Shown: positions 10,349 through 19,450 of the stretch, piece by piece
How positions within the stretch are numbered: position 1 is the first letter of the stretch
Layout of the letters: the number at the start of each line of letters is the position of its first letter
From: Tubiluchus corallicola
Lineage: Eukaryota; Priapulida; Priapulimorpha; Priapulimorphida; Tubiluchidae
Assembly: GCA_030141605.1 (NCBI GenBank)
Contig: JAQGDQ010001704.1
Coordinates: 5,001-28,455, forward strand
Direction: 5' to 3'
Length of the DNA stretch: 23,455 nucleotides
Program-made: the position numbers and the translations under genes
The notes under the pieces: model-generated
The model's input: the letters and a program-made list of their open reading frames with translations, nothing else
Database searches by the model: none
Told to the model about the DNA's origin: nothing

Positions 10349-10616
10349 AGCAGTTCTGCGTTTTAGCAGTCGCCCATCCACTTACGAACCTCCCCTGATG
10401 TTGCTTAACCCTTCTAGTTAAAATTCACAGTCTCCATTTCTCTTGTTATCACGCCTACCCGGTTAGGTACTCACCATAAAAGCAGTACTGCATTTTAGCA
10501 GTCACCCATCCACTTACGAACCTACCCTGATGTTGCTTAGCCGTTATAGTTAAAATTCACAGTCTCCATTTCTCTTGTTCTCACGCCTACCCGGCTAGGT
10601 AGGTACTCACCATAAA
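10349..10616 (-). repeat. Tandem pair of 5S-rRNA-like repeats (SINE or 5S pseudogenes)
   Basis: Two units of about 132 and 136 bp (10349-10480, 10481-10616) are arranged head to tail. On the minus strand each contains CTAAGCAACATCAGGG (or TTAAGCAACATC...) followed by GGTTCGTAAGTGGATGGGTG and ACTGC. This matches the order and spacing of the 5S rRNA internal promoter (GCTAAGCA...TC.GG box A side, GGTTAGTACTTGGATGGG box C). The 5' half is much less 5S-like. It could be a 5S-derived SINE dimer or decayed 5S copies. The two units differ at several positions, and the gene-proximal unit has an extra GGTA. Confidence 0.65.
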
Positions 10617-10857
10617 TTCTGTGTCCACCATAGCCATGACCGTGACCATAACCGTAACTTGGCTGATGACCAATGTAACCGTAGCTTCCACCGTTGTGGT
10701 ACCCCAGAGCACGTAGAAGCCGTCTGGCATATTTCGATGGTGACGCCGAGGTGGTCAGGTTCTGTCCAATCAGGACGGCAAGTGGCAGGTACCTATTGTA
10801 GTTGTTGTTGCCGTAACCGCTAGCTTGATGATTGCCCCCGTACGCAGAGCAGTATGT
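10537..10857 (-). CDS. Secreted Gly/Tyr-rich protein, body exon (paralog 4)
   Basis: The exon encodes 106 residues if read to the first stop. It starts in phase 0 after the acceptor TTTTTCTTTGTCCGCAG (AG at 10859-10858) with TYCSAYGGNHQASGYG. Joined to the exon at 13061-13111 it gives a 123-residue precursor, probably cleaved after YCSA. The central module is IGQNLTTSASPS, with an N-glycosylation sequon (NLT), then KYARRLLRALGYHNGGSY and YIGHQPSYGYGHGHGYGGH. The last 24 or so residues (from YGEYLPSRVGVRTREMET onward) are not Gly-rich and are encoded by a 5S-like repeat; the TAA stop lies inside its TAAGCA box. A strong donor (TTTATG then GTGAGTACC) at the junction could instead splice the repeat out at phase 1. 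The C terminus is therefore uncertain. Subfamily markers (RRLLRALGY, GGSY.YIGH) pair it with the 17993 gene. Confidence 0.68.
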   Translation of the reverse strand, partial: TYCSAYGGNHQASGYGNNNYNRYLPLAVLIGQNLTTSASPSKYARRLLRALGYHNGGSYGYIGHQPSYGYGHGHGYGGHRIYGEYLPSRVGVRTREMETVNFNYNG

Positions 10858-11037
10858 CTGCGGACAAAGAAAAACCATTCGGAATATTTTTAGAAGTGAA
10901 AAATACTTAAGTGAGAAAGGTTATCATCACAAATACATCTCAAAATTTTTATTCCTATATGTTTATGTCGTACAGTGCATGGTGACAAGTTTAACCAGGA
11001 CTTCAAGGACTTACAGTAAAGAGAATCTGTAAAATGT

Positions 11038-11405
11038 GATAAATGTCTGATAATTAATGGCCTGATAAGTAAAATATATTAAATGTCAATGAAGAACGCC
11101 CAGGAAGCCAGACTTCCAAATAAGGAATTAAGGTGCGGTGGTCACGTGACTGCTCATCCACGTGACTTCCAAATAAGGAAGTGCAGATTCTGGACAGACT
11201 GCGCACGCAGCCTGGCACGGATGCTGAAGCCACCCGCCGCAGGACTTAGATTAGACAGGGAACTCAGAAGAGGAAGTCAAGAGATCAGGGGCTTGGCATT
11301 GCTATACCTTTCTTATATATTGTGATGTGTGTAATAAAAGTGTTATTTATTAATCCAGCTCTTATAGCTTTGTCATTACCCAAACGCCCATAAACAGCTA
11401 CACAC
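11038..11405 (+). other. Possible solo LTR or retroelement fragment
   Basis: The stretch runs from TGATAAATGTCTGATAAT to AACAGCTACACA. It contains a pyrimidine-rich TATACCTTTCTTATATATTG, a polyadenylation signal (AATAAAAGTG near 11331) and an internal 17-bp direct repeat, GACTTCCAAATAAGGAA, flanking two CACGTGAC palindromic motifs. This promoter-plus-polyA layout is typical of LTRs, but no target duplication or coding region was found. It lies in the intron of paralog 4. Confidence 0.3.
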
Positions 11406-11467
11406 CTCGCTCACATACGCACTACCACTATACAAACCAAGCACAATAAATTTACTCTTACAGTAAA

Positions 11468-11540
11468 GCACTTCTAATGACATTTTACGCCTGAACTATA
11501 TATATGCCTTTCAGAAAATGAATTACGTCATTAGAAGTGC
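11468..11540. repeat. Perfect 14-bp inverted repeat (hairpin)
   Basis: GCACTTCTAATGAC at 11468-11481 is exactly complementary to GTCATTAGAAGTGC at 11527-11540, with a 45-bp spacer. It is either a tiny fold-back element or the remnant terminal repeats of one. It lies in the intron of paralog 4. Confidence 0.85.
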
Positions 11541-12689
11541 AATTTGTAAGCCATTTAGTACTAATTAAACCTTCCTCTGTGTATATATATCCGTTAAGAA
11601 GTAATACGATTGAGAAGGTTTGAAATGACAAGAATATTTTTATAATATTTTCATTGGTAATACCGCGCAAAGTATTCACCGTAAAAATCACATAATACCA
11701 TTACCATCATCGTCATTATCATTATCGTCAGCATTATCAGTGTCATCAGATCCGATGTCGTCGTCATCATCATCGTCACCATTATTATCATAACAGCTCA
11801 TTATTTTTCATCACTGTTTTGCCAGCCCAATCAAGCTGTGTATCGTTGGAAAAACTTTGCCAAGAATCTCAAACATTAGATCAATAAACTTTGTATTCTA
11901 TTATAGTATACAAATTTCAGTGTTCGTTTTTGCGAAAAACGTTTAGTTCCTAGGGGGTGTTTGCCTCATTGTCTTGACAAAAAACTGACTGACCAATGAC
12001 CAGTCTTTATTATGTAACTAGTTACTAGCTATTGTAAAGAAAAAAATCTTGCAATTAACTTGTCATCAGGGGCGTATCATGACTTTACGACGCCCTAGGC
12101 TGGTAGTTCCGCCCGTCCATCTCTATTGTGAATTTATGTAATGAGCAGATTAAACAATTACTTGTGGTGTATTAGAAACACTATTAACCTAGTTTCTGCG
12201 TGGTCATTATTAATTACAAGTATTTGCATAGCGCATATATTCAAACAGGCTGCGCAACTGCTTATTGTGTAATACCTTGCACCTGTTCGTTATGTGGCAC
12301 TTATACAAAAGCTTCACTCAGTAACTGCCTGAGGTGTGTTATAAAATGAACCCTTTACATGAATATGAAAGTACACACGTTTTTCGAGTAGAATAAGAAT
12401 TTTGGCGCTCTAGACTATACCCTAGTTAGCCTGTCGGTTAATACGGTCCTGTGTCCACAAGAAGCTCGTTAACTAGAACATTAACAATAGTGCATGGCAC
12501 CTTTAGACTGATCGAATTTACATGCCTTAGAGTTGTAAAAAAGTCAAAATGCCTTTTAAGTCTCTCTATTTCTTTATTTTTCCTTCAAAAGCATTTCGTC
12601 CATCACGCAATTCATAAGCTGTGCAGACAGATACAATAATAAAAATGACAGTAATTAAAAATTTAAAAAAATCTGCATTTTTATTATTT
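11541..12689. other. Intronic sequence of paralog 4, no exon seen
   Basis: Holds an ATC/GTC trinucleotide tract (11696-11790). It also has a possible DNA-transposon terminus at 12067 (CAGGGGCGTATCATGACTTT), which resembles the 5' ends of hAT-type elements, though I found no matching right end. Nothing else is recognisable. Confidence 0.4.
11696..11790. repeat. ATC/GTC trinucleotide microsatellite
   Basis: Degenerate CATCATCGTCATTATCATTATC-type tract of about 95 bp within the paralog 4 intron. Confidence 0.85.
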
Positions 12690-12960
12690 CACCTCTCTGT
12701 AGTCATCATCACCATCATCAAACGCCCGTCACGTCTATTGTAGACACTGGGCAGGCAGAATTCTAAAATCAAAGAAATCTGCCTTCAGACAGGTAAACGC
12801 AGCAGTAATCCAGCAAAAAAAACTAGACACTGCTACGCCAGTGGCTTGTCAGCACCACTTCCGTTAAAGTAGTGTAGTCTGTAGTCTGTATAGCTGATGA
12901 AGTTCGCAAGGGGCGAAATCTTCTGAAGGAAAAACAAAAATTTTTTGACACTTGACTTTT
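12690..12960 (+). mobile_element. Retroelement 3'-end fragment with CTGATGA...GAAA motif
   Basis: CTGATGA at 12894-12900 is followed by a five-pair stem (TTCGC/GCGAA) and overlapping GAAA at 12915-12918. A motif of this form is common in the terminal regions of Penelope-like and some other retroelements. A similar motif lies at 20686-20714. No coding region remains. Attribution is tentative. Confidence 0.35.
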
Positions 12961-13060
12961 TTACGGTTACGACCACGACGAATCTAGGCAAAGCTCTCTC
13001 TCATTTTCATACTTCTATACTTCTTGTAAGTACGTTAGCATTAAATTTAGTAATACTTAC

Positions 13061-13111
13061 ATATACAAAAACAACGAACAATACGATTATTCCGACTGCA
13101 AACTGCTTCAT
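13061..13111 (-). CDS. Signal-peptide micro-exon of paralog 4
   Basis: Seventeen codons, MKQFAVGIIVLFVVFVY, end at the donor GTAAGTATT in phase 0. The Met-Lys start and strongly hydrophobic core are a clear secretory signal. The next in-phase acceptor that opens a family body is at 10857, giving an intron of about 2.2 kb. Thirty-six bases upstream of the ATG is an excellent acceptor with a polypyrimidine tract (TTTTCCTTTCATGTAG, AG at 13149-13148), implying a 5'UTR intron as in the other paralogs. Confidence 0.7.
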
Positions 13112-13270
13112 GATTCTCCAATTGTCTTATGATGTGCGGTAACTGCACTACATGAAAGGAAAATCAATATCAATAGCAACAGCTAACACATTCCATTTTT
13201 CTGTCTACCACTATAACTTATATGTTTCAATAAAAATTAAACAAGGAAAATGATATAATTTCGCGTTCCC

Positions 13271-13582
13271 GCCACTAGTTCTTCGCTGTTACATGCATTT
13301 CGCCATTCGTTATTTAGACGGGCACTAGCGCCTGCTTTTCAGCAAACGCATTGCACAAAAAACTGGTGCTGTACCTCTTAGTTCAGATCTTAAAACTTGC
13401 CTAGTTTTAATACAACACACTGACTATCTTACAGTAGCATTGTGCTTCAATTTTCGCTTTCGCAAACACGTGCAACACGCTCGAAGAATATTTTTTTCTG
13501 TTTAAAATTATGTTAGTTTGTGATATCATCAATCGTTGGGCTCGCCTGCCGTTAATTAAGCTTTTAGTCTATTATTTAATTT
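13271..13582 (+). repeat. Duplicated block, copy 1 (partner 15944-16338)
   Basis: GCCACTAGTTCTTCGCTGTT through GCCGTTAATTAAGCTTTT to CTATTATTTAATT matches 15944-16338 in direct orientation with high similarity over its full length. The partner carries about 80 extra bases after GTTCAGAT. The block starts about 160 bp upstream of the paralog 4 signal exon, so it may contain its 5' region. Confidence 0.85.
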
Positions 13583-13747
13583 CATTTTTATTTCTTTCTG
13601 TCATGCTAACACTTGCAAACATTTTACTTTTACCATTTTTCAAGTATTGACGTCTGGTCAACTGCATAGATTATTCAATTTGTAAGCATAAAGTTACTTA
13701 AAAGAGGTTCTGTCTGTTTCTATTGTAAAAATTAACTTCTCGTTTAT

Positions 13748-14436
13748 ACATGAATATGCTCACATACCTACTGAATATACGTAAATACTTTCTGAATATG
13801 CTTACATACCTACTGAATATACGTAAATACCTTCTGAATATGCATACATACTTACTGAATATACGTATATACCTTCTGAATATGCATACATACCTACTGA
13901 ATATATGTACGAACCCACTGAATATACACAGCCTACATAATTACTGAATATACGTACATAACTAGTGAATATGCGTACATAATTACTGAATATACGTACG
14001 TAACTAGTGAATAGCGTACATAATTACTGAATATACGTACATAACTAGTGAATATGGGTACATATTTACTGAATATACGTACATAACTAGTGAATATGCC
14101 TACATAGTTACTGAATATACGTACATAATTAGTGAATAGCGTACATAATTACTGAATATACGTACATGACTAGTGAATATGCGTACATATTTACTGAATA
14201 TACGTACATAACTAGTGAATATGCGTACATAATTACTGAATATACGTACATAACTAGTGAATACACGTACATAATTACTGAATATACGTACATAACTAGT
14301 GAATACACCTACATAATTACTGAATATACGTACATAACTAGTGAATATGCGTACATAATTACTGAATATGCGTACATAACTAGTGAATATGCCTACATAA
14401 TTACTGAATATACGTACATACCTACTGGATATCAGA
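13748..14436. repeat. Minisatellite, about 21-bp unit and 42-bp higher-order unit
   Basis: About 690 bp built from ACTGAATATACGTACATAA units. From about 13940 onward, TACTGAATATACGTACATAA alternates with CTAGTGAATATGCGTACATA, giving a 42-bp dimer. The first 190 bp use a different variant (ACCTTCTGAATATGC). The unit is close to a multiple of three, so it reads open as SEYTYIITEYTYI-type repeats; no start context or family supports coding. Confidence 0.9.
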
Positions 14437-14529
14437 CGTTCTAAAAATATCAGATTGTATCTAAAAATTTTAGTGATTTTTCAATACTCAGAATAATCTC
14501 ACGGTTTATGAAAGAATTCGATTATTCAA

Positions 14530-14905
14530 GTTACTCCACTATTATTACAAATCAATATTAGTGCCTGACATCACCCCTATATTGAATATATAAATAAAAT
14601 ATACCTTAGGTCAGCTTGCTTATACTTACAAATGACTTCAATATATTGATTTTAATAGGTTACCAACAATAAGAAAACGAAGAATATAGATGGTCTAAAG
14701 AATATCTTTTGTTTTTATTCAAAAAAATTAGGAAAAAACGTACTTCTGTGTTTTGTCAATATTATTCAATGATTTCGCATTTTAAAGATGGCTGCATATT
14801 ACTAATTTTTACGTAAGGTTAGAGCTGTTACTCCACTATTATTACAAATCAATATTAGTGTCTGGCAACACATTGAATTTATAAGTAAAATATACCTTTA
14901 AGGCA
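14530..14905. repeat. Direct repeat pair about 300 bp apart
   Basis: TTACTCCACTATTATTACAA followed by ATCAATATTAGTG and a TATACCTT-containing tail occurs near 14530 and again near 14828. The match is about 75 bp with a small internal deletion in the second copy. The intervening sequence is AT-rich and featureless. Confidence 0.75.
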
Positions 14906-15139
14906 TTCAGACGAGTGTCTTGAGTATTATCAGTTCCATACAGGTTCGATCCTTCTGCACATATGAGTCTGGTTACTAATAATCGATATTAAACTGGAGA
15001 TTTCTCTATTTATATTATTCTTAATCCGAGTGTCCTACTTATTATTGAAATTTCAACATTTAATAGACGCGCTGTTTGGAATCGTGAAAGGAATAAGCTG
15101 GCGTGACTTGCCATAACGATGCTTGCTATTTAGTGATTT

Positions 15140-15597
15140 TCATTTCTTAAGGCGCATTCAGACTAGCGAGTTTTCTCACGAAGTAAACTCACCAAGTAAC
15201 TCACGAAATGTTCAAAATTTGCCGTGAGTTACTATCCGACAGTAAACCGGGAGATGACACTTTTATATTCACTGCGAGAAGTGTCGAGAGTAACTCGCCA
15301 AAGCGTTCACACTAGACAGTAACTCACAAACATGTTCAGACTAGAGAGTAAAACTTGCTGTGAGTTACTATCCGACAGTAAGCGGGAGCTCACACTTTTA
15401 TATTCACTGCGAGAAGTGTCGGGAGTAACTCACTGAAGCGTTCACACTAGACTGTAACTCACAAGTATGTTCAGACTAGAGAGTAAAACTTGCTGTGAGT
15501 TACTATCCGACAGTAAGCCGGGAGCTGACACTTTTATATTCACTGGGAGAAGTGTCGAGAGTAACTCACTGAAGCGTTCACACTCGTGAGTTTGCTG
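15140..15597. repeat. Tandem array of about 136-bp units with internal palindromes
   Basis: ACTATCCGACAGTAA recurs at about 15231, 15367 and 15502, giving a period of 135-136 bp over about three units. Each unit contains TTTATATTCACTGCGAGAAG, GAGAGTAACTC and GTGAGTTACT, which are partly self-complementary. The array is entered by GGCGCATTCAGACTAGCGAG and left by AGCGTTCACACTCGTGAG, which look like the ends of a DNA element that was internally amplified. Confidence 0.85.
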
Positions 15598-15943
15598 TCA
15601 CAGAGAAACTCGCGACCGAAAATTCTTTACTCTGAACGAATCGTGTGTCTCTTTCAAACTTTATTAACGAACTTTGTCGTTTATGAAAACAGAATTGTGT
15701 ATCAGCTGTATGAAAAATTATTATTCATTTCAAAGAAAAAGGAAAATCATCTGTCAAAGCGTCATTCGTGATGCTAATTAAGGGGCGCATAATTTGTCTT
15801 TCTTCCTTAAAACAAAACCTGTCCAAATCTAAAATTGTAGGTCAAACAATTTGCTCTTTAAAAGGTTGAAGGGAAACATACTATTTTTCAAAAATGACTT
15901 ACGTGAAAGAATTATTACCACACAAACGCAATTTCACATTCGT

Positions 15944-16338
15944 GCCACTAGTTCTTTGCTGTTACATGCATTTCGCCATTCGTTACTTAGACGGACACCA
16001 GCGCCTGCATGTCAGCAAACGCATTCCACAAAAAACAGGTGCTGTACCTCTTAGTTCAGATGTGTTAGTTTGTAACGAACTGCACACGTTCGACAGCTCT
16101 TGCGTAAGCACAGCGGTAAATTTGAAATTTGAATTTTTATCTTAAAACTTGCCCAGTTTTAGTACAACACAGTAGCACTGTACAATATATTACAGTAGCA
16201 CTGTACTTCAATTTTCACTTTCGCAAACGCATGCAACACGCTCGATGAATTATTTTGCTGTTTAAAATGTTAGTTTGTGATGTCATCAATAGTTGGGCTC
16301 GCCTGCCGCTAATTAAGCTTTTGATCTATTATTTAATT
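15944..16338 (+). repeat. Duplicated block, copy 2 (partner 13271-13582)
   Basis: Direct-orientation copy of the block upstream of paralog 4. About 80 extra bases (about 16061-16141) separate GTTCAGAT from CTTAAAACTTGCC, so one copy gained or lost a segment. No signal exon or Gly-rich body follows this copy, so if the block once held a promoter its gene is missing. Confidence 0.85.
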
Positions 16339-17278
16339 ATCGGAAACACTTTTGCAGTATTAAGATATAGTATAGTGTAAAATATGTGTAGTGTTAAAAT
16401 GTATATTTTTATCGAACTTGAAATGGGGCAGTGCACGAAAAATCATCCTGTCTTCCTTAACATTAAACGCAAATTAGTTCCCAAAATTGAGGAATCCATT
16501 TAAAGGAAAACTGGACGGTTGTTTAGACTCAATCTCATTTAAATTTACTTTCCAAAAGATACATTTTCTTGCCTATAAAAGTTAACAATTGTTTCTTATA
16601 TTTGAATAATTAGCTTAGAAAGTTAATTAATGGCAACCGAACACAGCAAATGCTTACGTCAGAAACTAACCACAGTTTGCGCAAAGGCAGGCATCTTCCC
16701 TTGCGCGTCAAGCAAGTTTGCGTGAGTGTTTAAACGTGTGATGTAACGAAAATGGGCTCTACATCATATGACGTCAGAAACTAACATTGCAGTTCACAAT
16801 CTTGGTTATCACGATACCGTATTCTATTTGTCGGGCACGCGAATGTGACAAAAAGGCACCGTTGTCAATCTTAGTAGATTCACTGAGCCGCGCGTAGCTT
16901 TGAAAGTTTAACGAAATTTGAGTATCGGAGGTAATTATTATTTAATCTAAGTTTTGATTTAAAAAAAGCTATTGTAGTTTCCAATATTTTAGAGCATTCT
17001 CTATTCTGAACTAATGTTTACACAATCGTCCGCTTTTCCTTTAACAAATTATCTTAGTAAAGGCAAACTAACTTTTTAAAAAATTATTGAACAACGAATG
17101 AAAATCAGTTAGCAGCTGGAAAGGACAGGGTTTTGTCTGTGATTATTTGACAACAGAATGCGATTCCTTCTCAGAGATGAAGAACACCTCAAAAATGTGT
17201 TTTAATACGTTGCTAGATATCTTATTATGGAAATATAAACGCAGAACCCCAAAGATTCTCTGACTTTTATAAAGTTTA
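16339..17278. other. Gene-free interval
   Basis: AT-rich sequence with no recognisable exon. ACGTCAGAAACTAAC occurs twice (about 16657 and 16770), the second time within CATATGACGTCAGAAACTAAC-like context, suggesting a small repeat. Nothing else is supported. Confidence 0.4.
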
Positions 17279-17690
17279 ATAATCGATTTGTTTATTTTGC
17301 GTGATTATAATAAGAGAAAACTTAATAATAAGGCAAACATGTAAACAGTAAACTTTTGCTACGTAAACAATTAAAATTCAAAACAAAAAGGCTAAAATTA
17401 ATAGCAAAAAGATTGAAAGCGTGTCCAAATTAATGCAGTTAATGTGCACATTTCTGTTAAACTCTGAAGTACAATTTTTGGGCTACAGGGCCTAGGTTTC
17501 AGAAAATCAGAAAGCAAATAATCGATTTGTTTATTTTGCGTGATTATAAAGAGAAAACTTAATAACAAATCAAAACATGTAAACAGAAAACTTTTGCTAT
17601 TGAGGCCTTACAGTGTCCAAATTAATGCACATTTTTGACGTACAATTTTTGGGCTACAGGGCCTAGGTTTCAGAAAGTCACAAAGCAATG
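17279..17690. repeat. Imperfect tandem duplication, 3' flank of paralog 5
   Basis: ATAATCGATTTGTTTATTTT starts both units (about 17279 and 17519), and GGGCTACAGGGCCTAGGTTT ends both. The first unit is about 240 bp and the second about 170 bp because of internal deletions. It lies about 300-700 bp downstream of the paralog 5 stop on its strand. Confidence 0.85.
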
Positions 17691-17795
17691 TAATTGGTCT
17701 TTCAAATGAAGTAAAGCTATTAAACATGTCTGTTAGACATTTACTGCTATAAATACTGAAGATCTTTAGGACATGTTAGTCGTCAAATGCAACGC

Positions 17796-17801
17796 TTTAA
17801 T
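17796..17801 (-). terminator. Possible polyadenylation signal (ATTAAA) of paralog 5
   Basis: ATTAAA on the minus strand about 190 bp beyond the stop at 17993. It is the nearest common polyA-signal variant. Downstream GT-rich elements are not obvious, so this is only a candidate. Confidence 0.3.
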
Positions 17802-17992
17802 TTTGCAAAAATCAACTAAAGTCCCATTTTAAATTTTGACAACAACGAAAAACTGAGTGAAACACACAAAATAACAATCACTAAAACAGTTTTGGGATCT
17901 TTGGAAAAGCTGGAACAAAAACAAAACCGTTATGGTAACAAAAACGAGTACTTTGGTCTATTTGAACAGCAATTACAGCACGGTGCTTTAAC

Positions 17993-18439
17993 CTAATGAT
18001 AACCACCTTTTCTGTAACCACCGTAACCGTGCCCTCCGTAACCTCCATAACCATGTCCGCCATAGCCGCCATAACCATGACCACCGTAACCACGCCTACC
18101 GTAACCACCATAGCCATGCCCGCCGTAGCCACCGTAACGGCCGTAACCGCCGTAATATTTGGGATAATGGCCAATATAGTAGTAAGATCCGCCATGGTAG
18201 TAACCAAGGTAACGAAGAAGCTTTTTGGCAAACTTCGACGTGGATGTGGTAGATCCAGATTTGAGGTGCAAAAATGGGTAACCATAACGGCCAAGCGGTC
18301 CATAATTGTAGCCGTCATACAAATGATTGCCATAACCGTAACCGTGCCCACCATAACCTCCATAACCATGTCCACCGTATCCACCACTGCCACCGTAACC
18401 GTAACCACCGCCATAACCACCATATGAAGAGCTGGCAAC
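17993..18439 (-). CDS. Secreted Gly/Tyr/His-rich protein, body exon (paralog 5)
   Basis: The exon encodes 148 residues and a stop. It starts in phase 0 after the acceptor AATTCTTATTTAG (AG at 18441-18440) with VASSSYGGYGG. With the 20896-20943 exon it gives a 164-residue precursor, probably cleaved near VASS. Residues 6-45 are the first arm (GYGGGYGYGG, SGGYGGHGYGG, ending NHLYDGYNYGPLG). The middle module is YPFLHLKSGSTTSTS, then KFAKKLLRYLGYYHGGSY and YIGHYPKYYGG. The second arm is a GYGGHGYGGYG run with one GRRGYGG unit, ending YRKGGYH. The module matches paralog 4 (RRLLRALGYHNGGSY.YIGH), defining a second subfamily. His and Tyr content suits metal binding or oxidative cross-linking in an extracellular material; Gly/His-rich antimicrobial peptides are an alternative. 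Function is inferred only. Confidence 0.77.
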   Translation of the reverse strand, partial: VASSSYGGYGGGYGYGGSGGYGGHGYGGYGGHGYGYGNHLYDGYNYGPLGRYGYPFLHLKSGSTTSTSKFAKKLLRYLGYYHGGSYYYIGHYPKYYGGYGRYGGYGGHGYGGYGRRGYGGHGYGGYGGHGYGGYGGHGYGGYRKGGYH

Positions 18440-18639
18440 CTAAATAAGAATTAGAGGAGTTGTAAATGTACGCTTAATACATAATTTAAGTAATGCTAAA
18501 CCTAGTTAGTAACTGGATGGGTAGACCTTCGGAAAACTGTTTCTCGGTGGTTCATCTGCTATATCGCACCGACTATTCACATTGATGATACGGTGCTTAT
18601 TCAAAGGCTGGTAATTCGTTGTTTTATAATAAAAGATTA

Positions 18640-18977
18640 TCCCTGATAGTAAGCTTGGGTTATACCCGCGTCAAGCATCTTATTATGTAGTTAAAGTCAT
18701 TGTTCCCTCGACTACTCTGTGCAGAATTCCAGGCTCTGCAAGCTCCAACTTGCTAAGTACTGGCTCACCTCACCTTACTGTACAAGGAGTGTTTAATTTA
18801 ATCAGTTGCCATGAGTCTGAGCCCTTGCTTCGGGTCCTAATTGTAGCTATTGTATAGTGGTTTAACCTTGTAAGTTATGTGTGTGTATAAGTTATTTAAT
18901 TGTTTTTTATCGTTGTTGTAATTGTGTATTTTGAATATGAAGTTTATCTTTGGAATAAACGATAAATCAATCAATCA
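18640..18977 (+). mobile_element. Non-LTR retroelement 3' end, copy 1
   Basis: The sequence ends in GTATTTTGAATATGAAGTTT, then GGAATAAACGATAAATCAAT and CAATCA repeats, the polyA-signal-plus-short-repeat tail typical of many LINEs and SINEs. A second copy of the tail is at 19310-19450. The region further upstream has a small hairpin (GAGCCC...TTCGGGTCC). No reverse transcriptase is left. It lies in the intron of paralog 5, opposite to the gene. Confidence 0.6.
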
Positions 18978-19034
18978 TTCTCTCTCTCTCTCCTTCTCTC
19001 ATTTTCTTCTCTCTCTCTCTCCTCTCTTCTCTCT

Positions 19035-19109
<75 letters not shown>

Positions 19110-19160
19110 TTCTCTCTCTCTCTTCTCTCTCTCTCTCTTCCCCCCTCTCTTCTCTCTCTC

Positions 19161-19217
<57 letters not shown>

Positions 19218-19219
19218 CC

Positions 19220-19261
<42 letters not shown>

Positions 19262-19266
19262 TTCTC
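18978..19266. repeat. (CT)n polypyrimidine tract
   Basis: About 290 bp of CT with TTCTCTC and CCCCCTCTC interruptions. It abuts the CAATCAAT tail of the retroelement, so it may have grown from that tail. Confidence 0.95.
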
Positions 19267-19309
19267 AGTATTTCTATATTTTAATTTTGATTTAGTCATA
19301 GTAAGGATA

Positions 19310-19450
19310 TTCTAGCTTCTATTGTTAAGATTTTTAATGATAGTTATGTGTATTTATGTCATTTAATTGTTGTTTATTGTTGTTGTTACTGTATTTTGAA
19401 TAAGAACTTTATGTTTGGAATAAACGCTAAGTCAATCAGTCAGTCACTCG
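19310..19450 (+). mobile_element. Non-LTR retroelement 3' end, copy 2
   Basis: ATTTAATTGTTGTTTATTGT, TGTATTTTGAATAAGAACTT and GGAATAAACGCTAAGTCAAT with CAGTCAGTCA correspond to the tail at 18890-18977 in the same orientation. Only the last 130-140 bp are present, as expected of a 5'-truncated retroposon or a tandem duplication. Confidence 0.6.

Noticed and set aside
13748-14436. CRISPR array
   Set aside because: Units are directly adjacent without unique spacers, and the genome is animal.
14166-14444. SEYTYIITEYTYI repeat protein
   Set aside because: The 42-bp minisatellite is a multiple of three, so one frame stays open by chance; no start, signal peptide or splice sites.
15586-15771. 61-codon plus-strand frame after the 136-bp array
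   Set aside because: No family resemblance, no splice or promoter signal; within chance length for AT-rich DNA.
17996-18427. Plus-strand Thr/Val/Ala-rich 143-codon frame
   Set aside because: Antisense shadow of paralog 5.
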